In this document: positions 55,075 to 64,000 of the stretch, piece by piece | How positions within the stretch are numbered: the stretch's first letter is position 1 | Layout: every line of letters starts with the position of its first letter | Origin: Saprospiraceae bacterium UBA2365 | GTDB taxonomy: Bacteria > Bacteroidota > Bacteroidia > Chitinophagales > Saprospiraceae | Reading direction: 5' to 3' | NCBI GenBank assembly: GCA_002344345.1 | Contig: DDTL01000069.1 | Location: forward strand, 6,391 to 70,390 | DNA length: 64,000 nucleotides | Notes under the pieces: generated by a model | Database searches by the model: none | Seen by the model: the letters and a program-made list of their open reading frames with translations, nothing else | Told to the model about the DNA's origin: nothing | Made by a program: the position numbers and the translations under genes

Positions 55075-56478
55075 ATGAGCAAGTACCAAACGAACAGAAG
55101 GGAATTTATACGACAGTTTAGTATAGCTACCTTGGGAACAACGGTTTTTTCCTCCCTTTTCCAGCTGAAGGCTATCGGCTCTGCTTTCCTGAATAATTCC
55201 GGTGCAGATAATGAATATAAAGCTTTGGTGTGTTTCTTCCAAACCGGAGGTCATGATTCATTTAATATGCTGATTCCAAGAAGTAATCCCGAATATGCTG
55301 AATATGCAACTACCAGAACCAACCTGGCCATTCCTCAGGCAGACCTTTTGCCGATCAATCCGATCGTCTCAGACGGAAAAAATTACGGTCTTCATCCCAA
55401 TATGCCCGGCGTCCAGCGGCTTTTTAATGAAGGAAAATTGTCATTCCTCAACAACATCGGTTCATTGATCGTGCCAACTACCAAAACTCAATATCAACAG
55501 GGATCGGTTCCGCTTCCGCTTGGCCTGTATTCCCATTCTGATCAAACACAGCAATGGCAAACAGCTTCTCCTCATCTCCGGACGCCTTATGGTTGGGGTG
55601 GAAAACTGGCCAATATGATGCAGGAATTCAATTCGAGTGAAAACATCTCCATGAATATTTCAACCTCAGGAACCAATGTTTTCCAATATGGTCAAAACAT
55701 TGTTGAGTTTTCAGTTAATCCATATGGAGGAGTAGATGGGATCCGCGGTTTTAATCCGGAAGCTCAGACAGGGATCAATGCGCTCAGAACTCAGGCGATC
55801 AATGCGTTGATGGAAAAAAATTATGGGGATGTTTATAAAGATACGTATAAAAATACCCTTAAAAGGGCTGTAGATGGCAGCCTGGAATACGCCAACGCAT
55901 TGGATGACCTGCCACAACTGAATACTGAATTTGAAGATGATTACCTTTCAAGAAGTTTCAGGACCATCCTTCAGATCATTCAGGCACGTGAAATACTTGG
56001 ATTTAAAAGACAGATATTTTATGTGGAATATGGCGGGTGGGACCATCACGATAATTTGTTGCAAAATCATGGTGACCGAATCGGAATTGTAGATAATGCA
56101 TTGGCGCAATTTGTCGCCGGACTTGAAGAGATCGATATGTTCGACAGTGTTACTACATTCAACATGACTGAATTTGCAAGAACACTGGGATCAAACGGTA
56201 ATGGTTCCGATCACGGCTGGGGTGGAAATGTAATGGTGATGGGTGGAAATGTCCGGGGCAGCAGAATGTTCGGCACTTTTCCTTCTCTGGCGCTTGGAAA
56301 TAACCTGGATGTAGGTACGGGCGTGCTGATCCCGACACTCGCCAATGATCTGTATTTTGCTGAACTGGCATTGTGGTTTGGTGTAAACAAATCCGATTTG
56401 CCGCTTTTATTTCCCAACCTGGGTAATTTTTATGCACTCGGTTCAAACGAACCTCCTTTGGGCTTTATGAATCTGTGA
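55075..56478 (+). CDS. DUF1501 family protein with Tat-like signal
   Basis: 467 residues. N-terminus SKYQTNRREFIRQFSIATLG carries a twin-arginine-like motif and hydrophobic stretch, so export may use Tat. DUF1501 (alkaline-phosphatase-like fold) motifs: LVCFFQTGGHDSFNMLIPRS, YGLHPNMPGVQRLFNEGKLS, SHSDQTQQWQTA, YVEYGGWDHHDN, TEFARTLGSNGNGSDHGWGG. The Asp/His sets (GGHD, WDHHD, DHGWGG) could bind metal. Partner of the DUF1800 gene just upstream. Confidence 0.93.
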   Translation: MSKYQTNRREFIRQFSIATLGTTVFSSLFQLKAIGSAFLNNSGADNEYKALVCFFQTGGHDSFNMLIPRSNPEYAEYATTRTNLAIPQADLLPINPIVSDGKNYGLHPNMPGVQRLFNEGKLSFLNNIGSLIVPTTKTQYQQGSVPLPLGLYSHSDQTQQWQTASPHLRTPYGWGGKLANMMQEFNSSENISMNISTSGTNVFQYGQNIVEFSVNPYGGVDGIRGFNPEAQTGINALRTQAINALMEKNYGDVYKDTYKNTLKRAVDGSLEYANALDDLPQLNTEFEDDYLSRSFRTILQIIQAREILGFKRQIFYVEYGGWDHHDNLLQNHGDRIGIVDNALAQFVAGLEEIDMFDSVTTFNMTEFARTLGSNGNGSDHGWGGNVMVMGGNVRGSRMFGTFPSLALGNNLDVGTGVLIPTLANDLYFAELALWFGVNKSDLPLLFPNLGNFYALGSNEPPLGFMNL

Positions 56479-56623
56479 CATTTTTCAGGTCGGTTGTCCA
56501 ATCAGTATTTAGTGATACCAAAAAGGGCCACACAGATTTATTGAAATTTTATTTTTTACTCTTCAGGCTTATTTTGATCATTTTAATAAATTTCCTGAGG
56601 TGATTAAAACAAAAAACTAACAG

Positions 56624-57376
56624 ATGAAACAAGGATTTTTTAGTTTATTATTGACCATATTGGCCACTTTCAATATTCAAGCTCAGTGTTTTCCTGACAG
56701 GCACAACACCACCTGGTACGATGGCTGGATCTCTTGTGAAAAATCAAATAATCCTAATCCGGCAAGGGGAAAATCTCATTGGATCATGTATGACCTTAGT
56801 TATAGCTATCAACTGGGGAAAATGCATTTTTGGAATTCCAACGCTCCGGATTTTCTTTCTGACGGTATCAAAACCGCTGTGATCGATGTATCCATGGACG
56901 GGACTAACTGGATAGAAATCGGCCAGTTTGAAATTCCACGGGCAAACGGCAAAAGTACTTATGAAGGAACGGAAGGACCAGACCTGGCGGGAACCGAAGC
57001 CCGTTTTGTTTTGATCACCGGTGTTTCCAACTGGGGCGGATTCTGTTATGGACTGGGAGAAGTTAAAATGGAAGTTTTGGAAATCACCGCATTACCAAAA
57101 GCAGAAAGTTATGCAAACCAATGCCTTCAAACCCAATTATATCCAAATCCGGCCACAATTTCGAGCCGTTTAAATATCTTTTCTGCTTGCAATAAGGAAA
57201 TGATAATTTATGAAATTCAGGATCTTTCGGGGAGAACCATCATGCAGGGCAAAAAAATACCCTTGGACGATTTTACCTCGTTTGAACTTGATTTATCTGA
57301 ACTCGTTCAGGGAAGTTATATGATCGTGATCAGGCAAAACGGTATCACGTCGAAAGAAAAATTGATTAAAATATAA
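56624..57376 (+). CDS. T9SS-sorted protein with discoidin-like domain
   Basis: 250 residues. Signal peptide (GFFSLLLTILATFNIQAQ), then a galactose-binding-like domain (SHWIMYDLSYSYQLGKMHFW, DVSMDGTNWIEIGQFEI, EARFVLITGVSNWGG) of the F5/8-type C kind, then a type A sorting domain (TQLYPNPATISSRLN ... VQGSYMIVI, ending EKLIKI). It should bind carbohydrate or another surface ligand outside the cell. 145 bases after DUF1501. Confidence 0.82.
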   Translation: MKQGFFSLLLTILATFNIQAQCFPDRHNTTWYDGWISCEKSNNPNPARGKSHWIMYDLSYSYQLGKMHFWNSNAPDFLSDGIKTAVIDVSMDGTNWIEIGQFEIPRANGKSTYEGTEGPDLAGTEARFVLITGVSNWGGFCYGLGEVKMEVLEITALPKAESYANQCLQTQLYPNPATISSRLNIFSACNKEMIIYEIQDLSGRTIMQGKKIPLDDFTSFELDLSELVQGSYMIVIRQNGITSKEKLIKI

Positions 57377-57427
57377 GGTAGGACATACTATTAGAATAAA
57401 GTTTTGAAATACATAAAAACAGCCCAC

Positions 57428-59611
57428 ATGCGAAAAATATTATTTTCAGCGATCATCATTTTTATGCAAATAGCCTTGTTTGCACAGTTTCCGGAAAGTT
57501 TTGATGGCAACGTCTTCCCACCTGCCGGATGGCGGGTCTTTGACAATGATAATGGAACAGAACAATCCTGGAGAAGATCTGATCCTGCATATATGGGCCA
57601 GCAGGCAGCTTTTATTCGTTGGGAAAACGTACCTGATGGTCAGGCTGAAGATTGGTTGGTAACGCCTCGCTTTACTCCAACCCAACAGGCTCATATCCTG
57701 TCATTTTATGAAAAGGACAATTATGCAATTGATTATGCATCGGTATACACCGTTCGGGTATCCACTGCTTCTGCCAACAATCCTGCTGATTTTGTAGTGC
57801 TGGACCAACAGAATGAACTTGACCTTGGTCTGTCCTATAAATTTCACGAAGTAGATCTGAGTGATTATATCGGTCAACAGATCTATATCGCTTTTGTAAT
57901 GTCCAACGATGACGGCGACGATTGGATGATCGATGAAATACACCTGGCACCTTGTTCCAGACCCCAAAACATGGAGATATTGGAATTATTTGCTGAAGGG
58001 GCTGTTTTTAGCTGGGAAGATGAACAATCCAATACCTGGGATATTGATATCGTTGAATCTGGTCAGACACCTTCAGGAGTGCCGGCATTTTCATCCATAC
58101 AAAACCCTTTCACTTGGACCGGTGGCCAGGCTTTGACCCATTATGATGTTTATCTGCGAGCAAATTGCAGCGCGAATACTAAAAGCAACTGGTTCGGGCC
58201 ATTTTCATTTTATACTGCGTGCAGCAATTCTTCCTGCGACTACAAACTTGTTTTGGCCGATTCCTATGGTGACGATTGGAATGGTGCTTCCATAGAAGTG
58301 ATTCAGGATGGTGTTTCCATGGGATATTTTACGCAGCATGAAGCTGGTTTCGGTCCCTACGAATATACCGTTTCATTATGCGATTCCATGCAATTCGAAC
58401 TGGTCTGGCATGCAGGCAATTGGGATTCAGAGTGCATTTTTTCCTTCAGGGACGATTATGATCAGGAATACTTTTCTTTTACAGCAGGAAATTTTCCTCA
58501 AAACAACGCGATTTTCTTTACTGGTAAAACAGACTGCAGTCCTGTAACCTGCAGATTCCCAACCCAACTCTCCACCTCAGAATATACTGAAAACGGAGCA
58601 AAAATATCATGGATAGAAAAAGATAATGCAACCCGCTGGGATATTGAATTTGTTGCTGAAGGTCAGGAGCCAAGCGGCATTCCGACGGTTAATGATATCG
58701 ACCAGAACCCGTATATCTGGACAGGAGGTCAGTCCGGCACTTATTATCGTGCTTTTATAAGGTCAACCTGCAATGATCAAGACCATAGCCGATGGTCTCA
58801 ACCCACCATTTTTGCTACCAGATGCAACGAAGCTGTTGGTGTTTTTCCTTATTCCCAGGGTTTTACCTCCGATTACCTGCTTCCAATATGCTGGATATCA
58901 GAAACAAGGAACCAATCTACGGGCATGTGGCAAACTACTCTTGACAATTATTCAGAGGAACCTATTGTATATTGCAAACATGAAAATGATCAGCAAGATG
59001 TATGGTTGATTTCACCACCTCTGGATTTTTCTGGTGTAAACACGGAGCTCACACTAACGTTCGACTGGAAAATGAGCTACTATTGGATGGTATATCCCTA
59101 TGATAAAGGTGATCTGTCCGTAAAAATCAGTATTGACAATGGTGAAAGTTGGTCTCCGGCAATCTGGACTGAAAAAGAGGCAGGCTTCTTTGAATCATTT
59201 GAATGGAAAAATGCCCGCATTGATTTGACAGAATTTACCGGTTATCCATCCGTTTGGATTGCCTTCCAATATAAAGCTAAAGATGCCGCCACTGTTTATC
59301 TGGATAACTTCTTGATTGAAGATGGTTCGGGCGGTATTACATCGGTCATTGACAACGAAAAACAAAAATTCATGGTTTTCCCAAACCCATTCCGGGACAG
59401 TTTCGAAATGATCTTTTCAAGCGATCAGGCTGCTTCCGGGAAGCTAAACATTTCCGATCTCAATGGCAGATTGATCGCCGTACAACCTGTTGAAATCAAT
59501 GAAGGTATAAATCAGATTTCTTTGCATAATATTGATCTTGAACCTGGTATGTATTTGTTATCAATAGGTATGCCTGGCGGTGTGCTGACTCAAAAAATGA
59601 TCCGCCAGTAA
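57428..59611 (+). CDS. T9SS-sorted adhesin-like protein with two cleaved-adhesin domains
   Basis: 727 residues from Met at 57428 (MRKILFSAIIIFMQIALFAQ), a signal peptide. Domains: choice-of-anchor/cleaved-adhesin type (FPESFDGNVFPPAGW ... DDWMIDEIHL, about 20-175), fibronectin III-like (to about 275), a DDWNG module (ADSYGDDWNGASIEV, about 280-375), a second fibronectin III-like, a second cleaved-adhesin domain (YSQGFTSDYLLPICW ... VYLDNFLIED, about 480-640) and a type A sorting domain (FMVFPNPFRDSFEM ... LEPGMYLLSIG). Probably a surface-bound adhesin; 51 bases after the previous gene. Confidence 0.85.
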   Translation: MRKILFSAIIIFMQIALFAQFPESFDGNVFPPAGWRVFDNDNGTEQSWRRSDPAYMGQQAAFIRWENVPDGQAEDWLVTPRFTPTQQAHILSFYEKDNYAIDYASVYTVRVSTASANNPADFVVLDQQNELDLGLSYKFHEVDLSDYIGQQIYIAFVMSNDDGDDWMIDEIHLAPCSRPQNMEILELFAEGAVFSWEDEQSNTWDIDIVESGQTPSGVPAFSSIQNPFTWTGGQALTHYDVYLRANCSANTKSNWFGPFSFYTACSNSSCDYKLVLADSYGDDWNGASIEVIQDGVSMGYFTQHEAGFGPYEYTVSLCDSMQFELVWHAGNWDSECIFSFRDDYDQEYFSFTAGNFPQNNAIFFTGKTDCSPVTCRFPTQLSTSEYTENGAKISWIEKDNATRWDIEFVAEGQEPSGIPTVNDIDQNPYIWTGGQSGTYYRAFIRSTCNDQDHSRWSQPTIFATRCNEAVGVFPYSQGFTSDYLLPICWISETRNQSTGMWQTTLDNYSEEPIVYCKHENDQQDVWLISPPLDFSGVNTELTLTFDWKMSYYWMVYPYDKGDLSVKISIDNGESWSPAIWTEKEAGFFESFEWKNARIDLTEFTGYPSVWIAFQYKAKDAATVYLDNFLIEDGSGGITSVIDNEKQKFMVFPNPFRDSFEMIFSSDQAASGKLNISDLNGRLIAVQPVEINEGINQISLHNIDLEPGMYLLSIGMPGGVLTQKMIRQ

Positions 59612-59621
59612 TGCCTGATTC

Positions 59622-59636
59622 AAGGGTCAAACCCTT
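59622..59636 (+). terminator. short hairpin after the adhesin gene
   Basis: AAGGGT, CAA, ACCCTT, then CTAAAATAGCCTTTTATTTT. Arms of only six bases, 10 bases past the stop, with T-rich sequence downstream; a plausible weak terminator. Confidence 0.4.
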
Positions 59637-59835
59637 CTAAAATAGCCTTTTATTTTATTTACTGCAAACTTACCATAGTTTGCCCGGAAGAAGCTATATG
59701 GTTTCTTTCACAATGGATTTTCGAATGTTGTTGTGCTTGGTTCACAACAATATATGTACGATTTGTGACAATGTGTAGCGTAATTAATTTTTAGGTATGG
59801 ACTTACTATTTTCTGGCTAATTAAAAATTAATCTT

Positions 59836-62800
59836 ATGATTTCCCCCAAGACAAACTCACATTTTGCAGTTTGCTGCTTATTTATTTTAAGCAGTTTTAC
59901 TTTGAAAGGACAAAACACTACAGATCAGCTCAACCAACATTTCTATCGATATCAGATGCTTGAAATCGATACGCGAAGTTTATTGCATCAGATTAATAAT
60001 TCTCCGGCGAATTTTATTGAGATTCGGTTGCTTGATCGGGAAATGTTGTTGAAAAAGTCTGATATACTTTCCGGAAAATATACCTGTATGGTGGCCGGAG
60101 CTAATGAAACGTATCAGGCAACAATTCAACCGGCCATTCCTATGAGTGGTTATACCATGACAGGCGAACGCGTAAGCTTAACCATTGGAAATAAATTTAT
60201 TCAGGGCTTTATTCAGTCGGAAAATTCCCTGATCTATATCGAACCTGTGTACCATTTTGAGAAAAATTACGCGCCGGGCTGGTTTGTTGTCTATAAAACC
60301 GAAGATATCATTCCCGGTAGAGAAACCAGCTGTGGTGTAACGGAATCAGACAGAATTCATGATCGGGATCATGATCAACATTCAGAAAACAGGATGAATG
60401 GTGATTGTTTCCAGGTGGAATATGCGATTGCTACGGATTACCTGATGTATGATCATTATGGTAGCGTATCGGCAGTACAAAATCACAATATAGCCGTCAC
60501 CAATGACATGCAAACAAATTATGATGATGAGTTCGCAGATGAGATACAATTTGTGATCGTAGAGCAATTCATTGTCTCAAGTCCCGGTAGCGATCCATTT
60601 ACTTCATCTACCTCCTCATCCGATTTACTTAACAGTTTTACCAGTTGGGGCCCATCTGGTTTTACTCAAACTCACGATATTGGCACATTGTGGACTAAGA
60701 GAGATCTGGATGGTACCACCATCGGTCTGGCCTGGATAGGTACCGTTTGTACTTATTCCCGTTATAATATTTGTGAGGATTTCAGCACTGATGCCAATCT
60801 GAAGAGAGCACTTGTCGCTCATGAGGTCGGACACAATTTTGATGCAGTTCACGATTCCTCTACGGGATATATCATGTATCCCACAGTAGGGAATTACACT
60901 CAATGGTCTTCTCAGTCCATTTCTGACATTCAAAATCATTATCTTTCCTGTACCTGTCTGGATGACTGTGTTGGTACCACTCCGACTATCAGCTTTAACA
61001 CTGCTTCGGCCAGTACAAGCGAAACGGGGGAAACTCCAGGTAGCCCTTTATGTGATAGTTACCATAAAATATATAGCATTCCGGTAAAACTAAGTATTTT
61101 ATCTTCACTTCCCAACACCCTGAATGTTAACGTATTAGGTTCTGGTACTGCTATTGAAGGAAAAGACTTTATTTTAAACACTCAGACCCTCACTTTTCCT
61201 GCAAATTCAGCCTCAACCCAGTTCATAGAACTAGAACTCATCAATGATGCCATCGAAGAACCAACTGAAACCATCCTGTTGGAATTGTCAATGATCTCCG
61301 GGTCTGCTGTTATAGGAAGCATTCCTGTTTTTACATTGAATCTCATCGATGGCCTTGATCAGGTGAGTACGACCTGTTGTTCTCCAAATACTACATATAT
61401 TACTTATGGCTCAGGAACTTCTGCCACTCCGTTCATTTTTACATGCACTTATGAGGACGGAAGAAGCAGATTTTTATACCTTGCTTCTCAATTAAGCGCT
61501 GCCGGAATTACTGCGGGATATTTTACCGGGATAGCTTTTTATACCGCATTAAAATATTCTAGTTTCCCGTATCAGAATTTCAGGATAGGTATGATCAATT
61601 CCAGCTGGACCACTCTGGAAAATCAAGCTTGGATCGATACCGATCAGGTGTTTTTCGGATCGGTTAGTACAGTCCAAAGCACCTGGGTAACCATAAATTT
61701 TGACACACCATTTTATTGGGATGGTTCTTCTTCGTTGTATTTTGAATTTTGTTTTGACAATACGGTGAATACAGGCAATCCTGCATTCCTTGATTATATT
61801 CGTTACACAAGCCCGGTAGGTGGTGGTTCAGGCAAATATAATAATGCAATAGTTAATAATAACGCGAATGGTTGCAGTCTGGACGACGGAGATATCGTTT
61901 TGACCTATAATAATCAGTCCTATCAGCCACAATTCCGGTTTTATAAATTAGGAGCAGCAAAAATTGAGACTGCTGTTGCCGGTTCTGCGGTTTCATACAT
62001 TAAATCAGGTGAGAAAGCACATTTTTATTCACCAAATGACAAAGTCATTGCTTCCGTGAAAAATATCGGTCCAACAGATCTGGAGTGTACAACCGTTCAG
62101 CTTGCTACTTCCGGAACCACCAAACCCAATCTTCCTTTTGGCGGTGGTCAATATGCAGCCAAAACCTTTCAGGTAAATGCAGACGAAAATTCATTGTATG
62201 AGATCACACTTTATTATACTCCAGGTGAATTGAGCACCTGGGGAACGGATGCCGGAAGACTTAATATCATCAAATCTTCCTCACCTTTGGCGTCATCAAC
62301 CTTGTCTGGCGTCGAAATAATCAGACCAGATACAGTTTTTACGGCTTTTGGTCCTGATAACGCTTATGTATATAAAGGTACTTTTAGTGGCTTTTCCTAT
62401 TTTTCCCTGACTAACAGGAGTGTGCCTGCCGGATCCGTTTTGAGTGTGGGAGACCTGGTCTTTCTTCAGGCATCAAAAGGGCTTTTACTTCAAAATAAAA
62501 GCGGTCAACAATATGCCATCAGTGTAAATAATGCAGGAAACATCCAACTGACCAATAGTCCGGGAGCTTTATATTCGTTTGTAATTGATGACGATCTTGT
62601 TGTGAACCAATCCAGCCAGGGTCTTGTGCTGCGTGCACCCAATAACGGTTTCTGGAAACTTGCGGTCAATAATTCAGGTATAATCACTACGACCTCTGTT
62701 GCTCCTCTCAGTACAAACAGAGTGGAAAACGCTACAAATCATATGCTTCTCAACAAGGCTGGTGGTTCATTTATTTTGAAAAGTCCGGATAACAAATGCT

Positions 62801-62859
62801 GGCGGATATTTATCAACGAAACAGGCGGATTGAGAACGGTAAATGTTTTATGTCCCTGA
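59836..62859 (+). CDS. reprolysin-type zinc metalloprotease with Calx-beta and C-terminal repeats
   Basis: 1007 residues. Signal peptide (to about residue 26), a pro-region to about 190, then a metzincin catalytic domain (about 195-375) with zinc motif HEVGHNFDAVHD (His329, Glu330, His333, His339, Asp340) and a Met-turn STGYIMYP. Next a Calx-beta-like domain (about 385-510), a beta-sandwich of about 170 residues with GYFTGIAFYT and SLYFEFCFDN, a middle domain, and three repeats of about 45 residues at the end (GLLLQNKSGQQYAISVNNAG, GLVLRAPNNGFWKLAVNNSG, FILKSPDNKCWRIFINETGG). No type A sorting tail is visible. A secreted protease, own transcript. Confidence 0.85.
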   Translation: MISPKTNSHFAVCCLFILSSFTLKGQNTTDQLNQHFYRYQMLEIDTRSLLHQINNSPANFIEIRLLDREMLLKKSDILSGKYTCMVAGANETYQATIQPAIPMSGYTMTGERVSLTIGNKFIQGFIQSENSLIYIEPVYHFEKNYAPGWFVVYKTEDIIPGRETSCGVTESDRIHDRDHDQHSENRMNGDCFQVEYAIATDYLMYDHYGSVSAVQNHNIAVTNDMQTNYDDEFADEIQFVIVEQFIVSSPGSDPFTSSTSSSDLLNSFTSWGPSGFTQTHDIGTLWTKRDLDGTTIGLAWIGTVCTYSRYNICEDFSTDANLKRALVAHEVGHNFDAVHDSSTGYIMYPTVGNYTQWSSQSISDIQNHYLSCTCLDDCVGTTPTISFNTASASTSETGETPGSPLCDSYHKIYSIPVKLSILSSLPNTLNVNVLGSGTAIEGKDFILNTQTLTFPANSASTQFIELELINDAIEEPTETILLELSMISGSAVIGSIPVFTLNLIDGLDQVSTTCCSPNTTYITYGSGTSATPFIFTCTYEDGRSRFLYLASQLSAAGITAGYFTGIAFYTALKYSSFPYQNFRIGMINSSWTTLENQAWIDTDQVFFGSVSTVQSTWVTINFDTPFYWDGSSSLYFEFCFDNTVNTGNPAFLDYIRYTSPVGGGSGKYNNAIVNNNANGCSLDDGDIVLTYNNQSYQPQFRFYKLGAAKIETAVAGSAVSYIKSGEKAHFYSPNDKVIASVKNIGPTDLECTTVQLATSGTTKPNLPFGGGQYAAKTFQVNADENSLYEITLYYTPGELSTWGTDAGRLNIIKSSSPLASSTLSGVEIIRPDTVFTAFGPDNAYVYKGTFSGFSYFSLTNRSVPAGSVLSVGDLVFLQASKGLLLQNKSGQQYAISVNNAGNIQLTNSPGALYSFVIDDDLVVNQSSQGLVLRAPNNGFWKLAVNNSGIITTTSVAPLSTNRVENATNHMLLNKAGGSFILKSPDNKCWRIFINETGGLRTVNVLCP

Positions 62860-62907
62860 TCTGTTGAATGGACTTAAAAGTTCCTGAAATTGCTGTAGCT
62901 GTTTATT

Positions 62908-63069
62908 AATGCGAATCAAGGGTTGAAAAAAAGCTCCGAAAATCCTTTATTTGGCCTCAATCCTAAAGGAAGATAAAGGATTTTCTCGCTTTCATCCTTT
63001 AGGATCGAGGCAAAAAAGTGAGAAAATCCTGCTTATCTGCAGAATTAACTTTAACCCTTGATTCGCATT
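62908..63069. repeat. 162-base nested palindrome
   Basis: Outer arms AATGCGAATCAAGGGTT and AACCCTTGATTCGCATT are perfect over 17 bases. Inside are GCCTCAATCCTAAAGGA against TCCTTTAGGATCGAGGC, and AAAATCCTTTAT against ATAAAGGATTTT. It follows the protease gene by 48 bases. Non-coding, probably a MITE-like repeat or a structured RNA end. Confidence 0.75.
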
Positions 63070-63144
63070 ATATACTCAAAGACTATATGCCAACACAAAT
63101 ACAAAAAATTCACTTTTGTTATAAAAACTAAAACTCCACCTGAT

Positions 63145-63333
63145 ATGAACTCATTTTTAATTATTTTAGCGGTCATCGGCGGGTTATTTATCTACTTTTT
63201 GCCCACCATCATCGCTTCGGGGAGAAATGCCACAGCCACATTCCTGATCTTCCTGGTCAATCTGTTCGGCGGATGGACGATTGCCCTGTGGATCTTCGTT
63301 TTTATCTGGGCATTTCTTGGGAAAAGGAAATGA
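63145..63333 (+). CDS. superinfection-immunity-family small membrane protein
   Basis: 62 residues from Met at 63145 (MNSFLIILAVIGGLFIYFLP). Two transmembrane helices, the second with NLFGGWTIALWIFVFIWAFL, and a basic end GKRK. This is the pattern of the T4 Imm-like superinfection immunity family, found widely in bacterial chromosomes, where it need not be phage-related. A longer frame to 63058 adds a non-conserved N-terminus, so the shorter start is preferred. Confidence 0.8.
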   Translation: MNSFLIILAVIGGLFIYFLPTIIASGRNATATFLIFLVNLFGGWTIALWIFVFIWAFLGKRK

Positions 63334-63759
63334 GCATCCATTCTTGTAAAATGGATGAAGACTGGAATCATAATTAACCACACGGAGCACCAAGGAGAAT
63401 TTTTATATTGGAGCGATCTGTAGAACAGCAATAAATATACCCTCTGTGGCTCTCTGCGCCTCCACTGTGTATTTCTGTGAAACAAACTTTCCCCAATCCC
63501 GCTATACCCACCTATTTTTCCGGACATTCCCGGGATGAAATGTAACGACGGTATTGTTCACTAAAAATTTATTTGCTTCATTTGATCCCATTCTATCGAT
63601 CATGTTTAAATTATTTCCTACACATATTAACAAAACTCCAAAAATTTTACCTGCCATTGTGCTCGTATTTCTGGTTTTGTTTGTTTACTCAAATTTCATC
63701 TTATAAGCATACTATTATCATTTTCCGAGTATCTTTTTTTCGATTTCAATTATACTTTT
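63334..63759. other. spacer with a CTCTGTGG-type repeat
   Basis: From 63378 to about 63480 lies an imperfect inverted repeat (ACCACACGGAGCACCAAGGA at one end, CTCTGCGCCTCCACTGTGT at the other), a type of sequence common in many genomes (from memory). The rest is AT-rich. No gene seen. Confidence 0.5.
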
Positions 63760-64000
63760 ATGCCTGAAAATAAATTTGCCTGTGAAAAAACTCATTAAGA
63801 ACTTGTCGATATTATTCGGCAAAATAGAAATCAACAAAATCAATTAATTCGAGCATTAAAAAAAGTTGGTATCACCGGATTACATGATGAAAATGATGAG
63901 GGTGAGTATTCCGGAGCAAATTCAACCACCCAAAATCCTGATACAGACGGTTAGCGATTATCAGAATTATTGCCTGACTATGATTTTTTTGATGAAATGA
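63760..64000 (+). pseudogene. possible decayed gene at the right window edge
   Basis: From ATG at 63760 one frame reads MPENKFACEKTH, TAA, then ELVDIIRQNRNQQNQLIRAL ... NPDTDG, TAG (63952-63954), then RLSELLPDYDFFDEM to the edge. All three parts look like continuous acidic/helical coding sequence, and both stops could come from Gln codons (CAA, CAG) by C to T changes. No family recognised. It may also be chance, and the gene could continue past 64000. Confidence 0.3.

Noticed and set aside
63145..63333. Superinfection-immunity-family gene as a prophage marker
   Set aside because: The family is common in chromosomes, and no phage structural, lysis or integrase gene lies nearby.

Overview
The window reads as chromosome of a Bacteroidota bacterium, most likely of the Saprospiria/Chitinophagia side. 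Evidence: DUF4270, DUF4290, DUF1800/DUF1501 and FISUMP families, type IX secretion (T9SS) C-terminal sorting domains on several surface proteins, many short lipoproteins, AT-rich spacers, weak Shine-Dalgarno sites, and several promoters of the Bacteroidota form TTTG - about 19 nt - TAnnTTTG. No tRNA, rRNA, transposase, integrase or CRISPR array was found.

Layout. 0-6.4 kb: cell-envelope genes (a cut-off cytochrome c lipoprotein, a fasciclin lipoprotein, a cupin, a DUF6265 plus alginate-export-porin fusion, a DUF4403-like protein, lipoproteins). 6.3-12.3 kb: a tight six-gene leftward operon (short GT5-like protein, DUF4270 lipoprotein, glmS, DUF4290, scpB, aat) with a good promoter at 12320-12352. 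12.4-13.8 kb: a DUF819 membrane protein. 14.1-24.2 kb: a xylan/glucuronate sugar locus with mannonate dehydratase and a LacI-type regulator reading left, and xylulokinase, xylose isomerase, a sodium/sugar symporter and a secreted GH3 glycosidase with a PA14 insert reading right. 24-29 kb: a glucosaminidase, a long PurF-like amidophosphoribosyltransferase and an MscS channel.

29.3-38.1 kb is a repeat-rich accessory stretch: a six-copy GC-rich palindromic repeat around a DUF559 nuclease-like gene, several nested hairpin families, two FISUMP genes, one broken and one intact AAA/DUF4143 gene, and a four-helix-bundle S23 gene flanked by heptamer arrays. 38-45 kb holds T9SS cargo (a DUF6055 HExxH protein with a beta-helix, a C25/gingipain-like protein that seems to have lost its catalytic pair), a YrbL-like protein and a methyltransferase. 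45.4-50.8 kb returns to core genes (yicC, gmk, pnuC, maeB). 51.6 kb has a gene that looks like a ribosome-hibernation (HPF/RaiA) domain joined to an ECF-type sigma factor. 53-63 kb is a rightward surface/secretion cluster: DUF1800, DUF1501, two T9SS-sorted adhesin-like proteins and a reprolysin-type metalloprotease, ending in a small superinfection-immunity-family membrane protein and a decayed reading frame at the right edge.

The strongest candidates for something new are the HPF-sigma fusion, the DUF559-associated nested repeat array, the heptamer arrays hugging the S23 and AAA genes, and a pair of oppositely oriented MITE-like palindromes at 42.7 and 51.1 kb.
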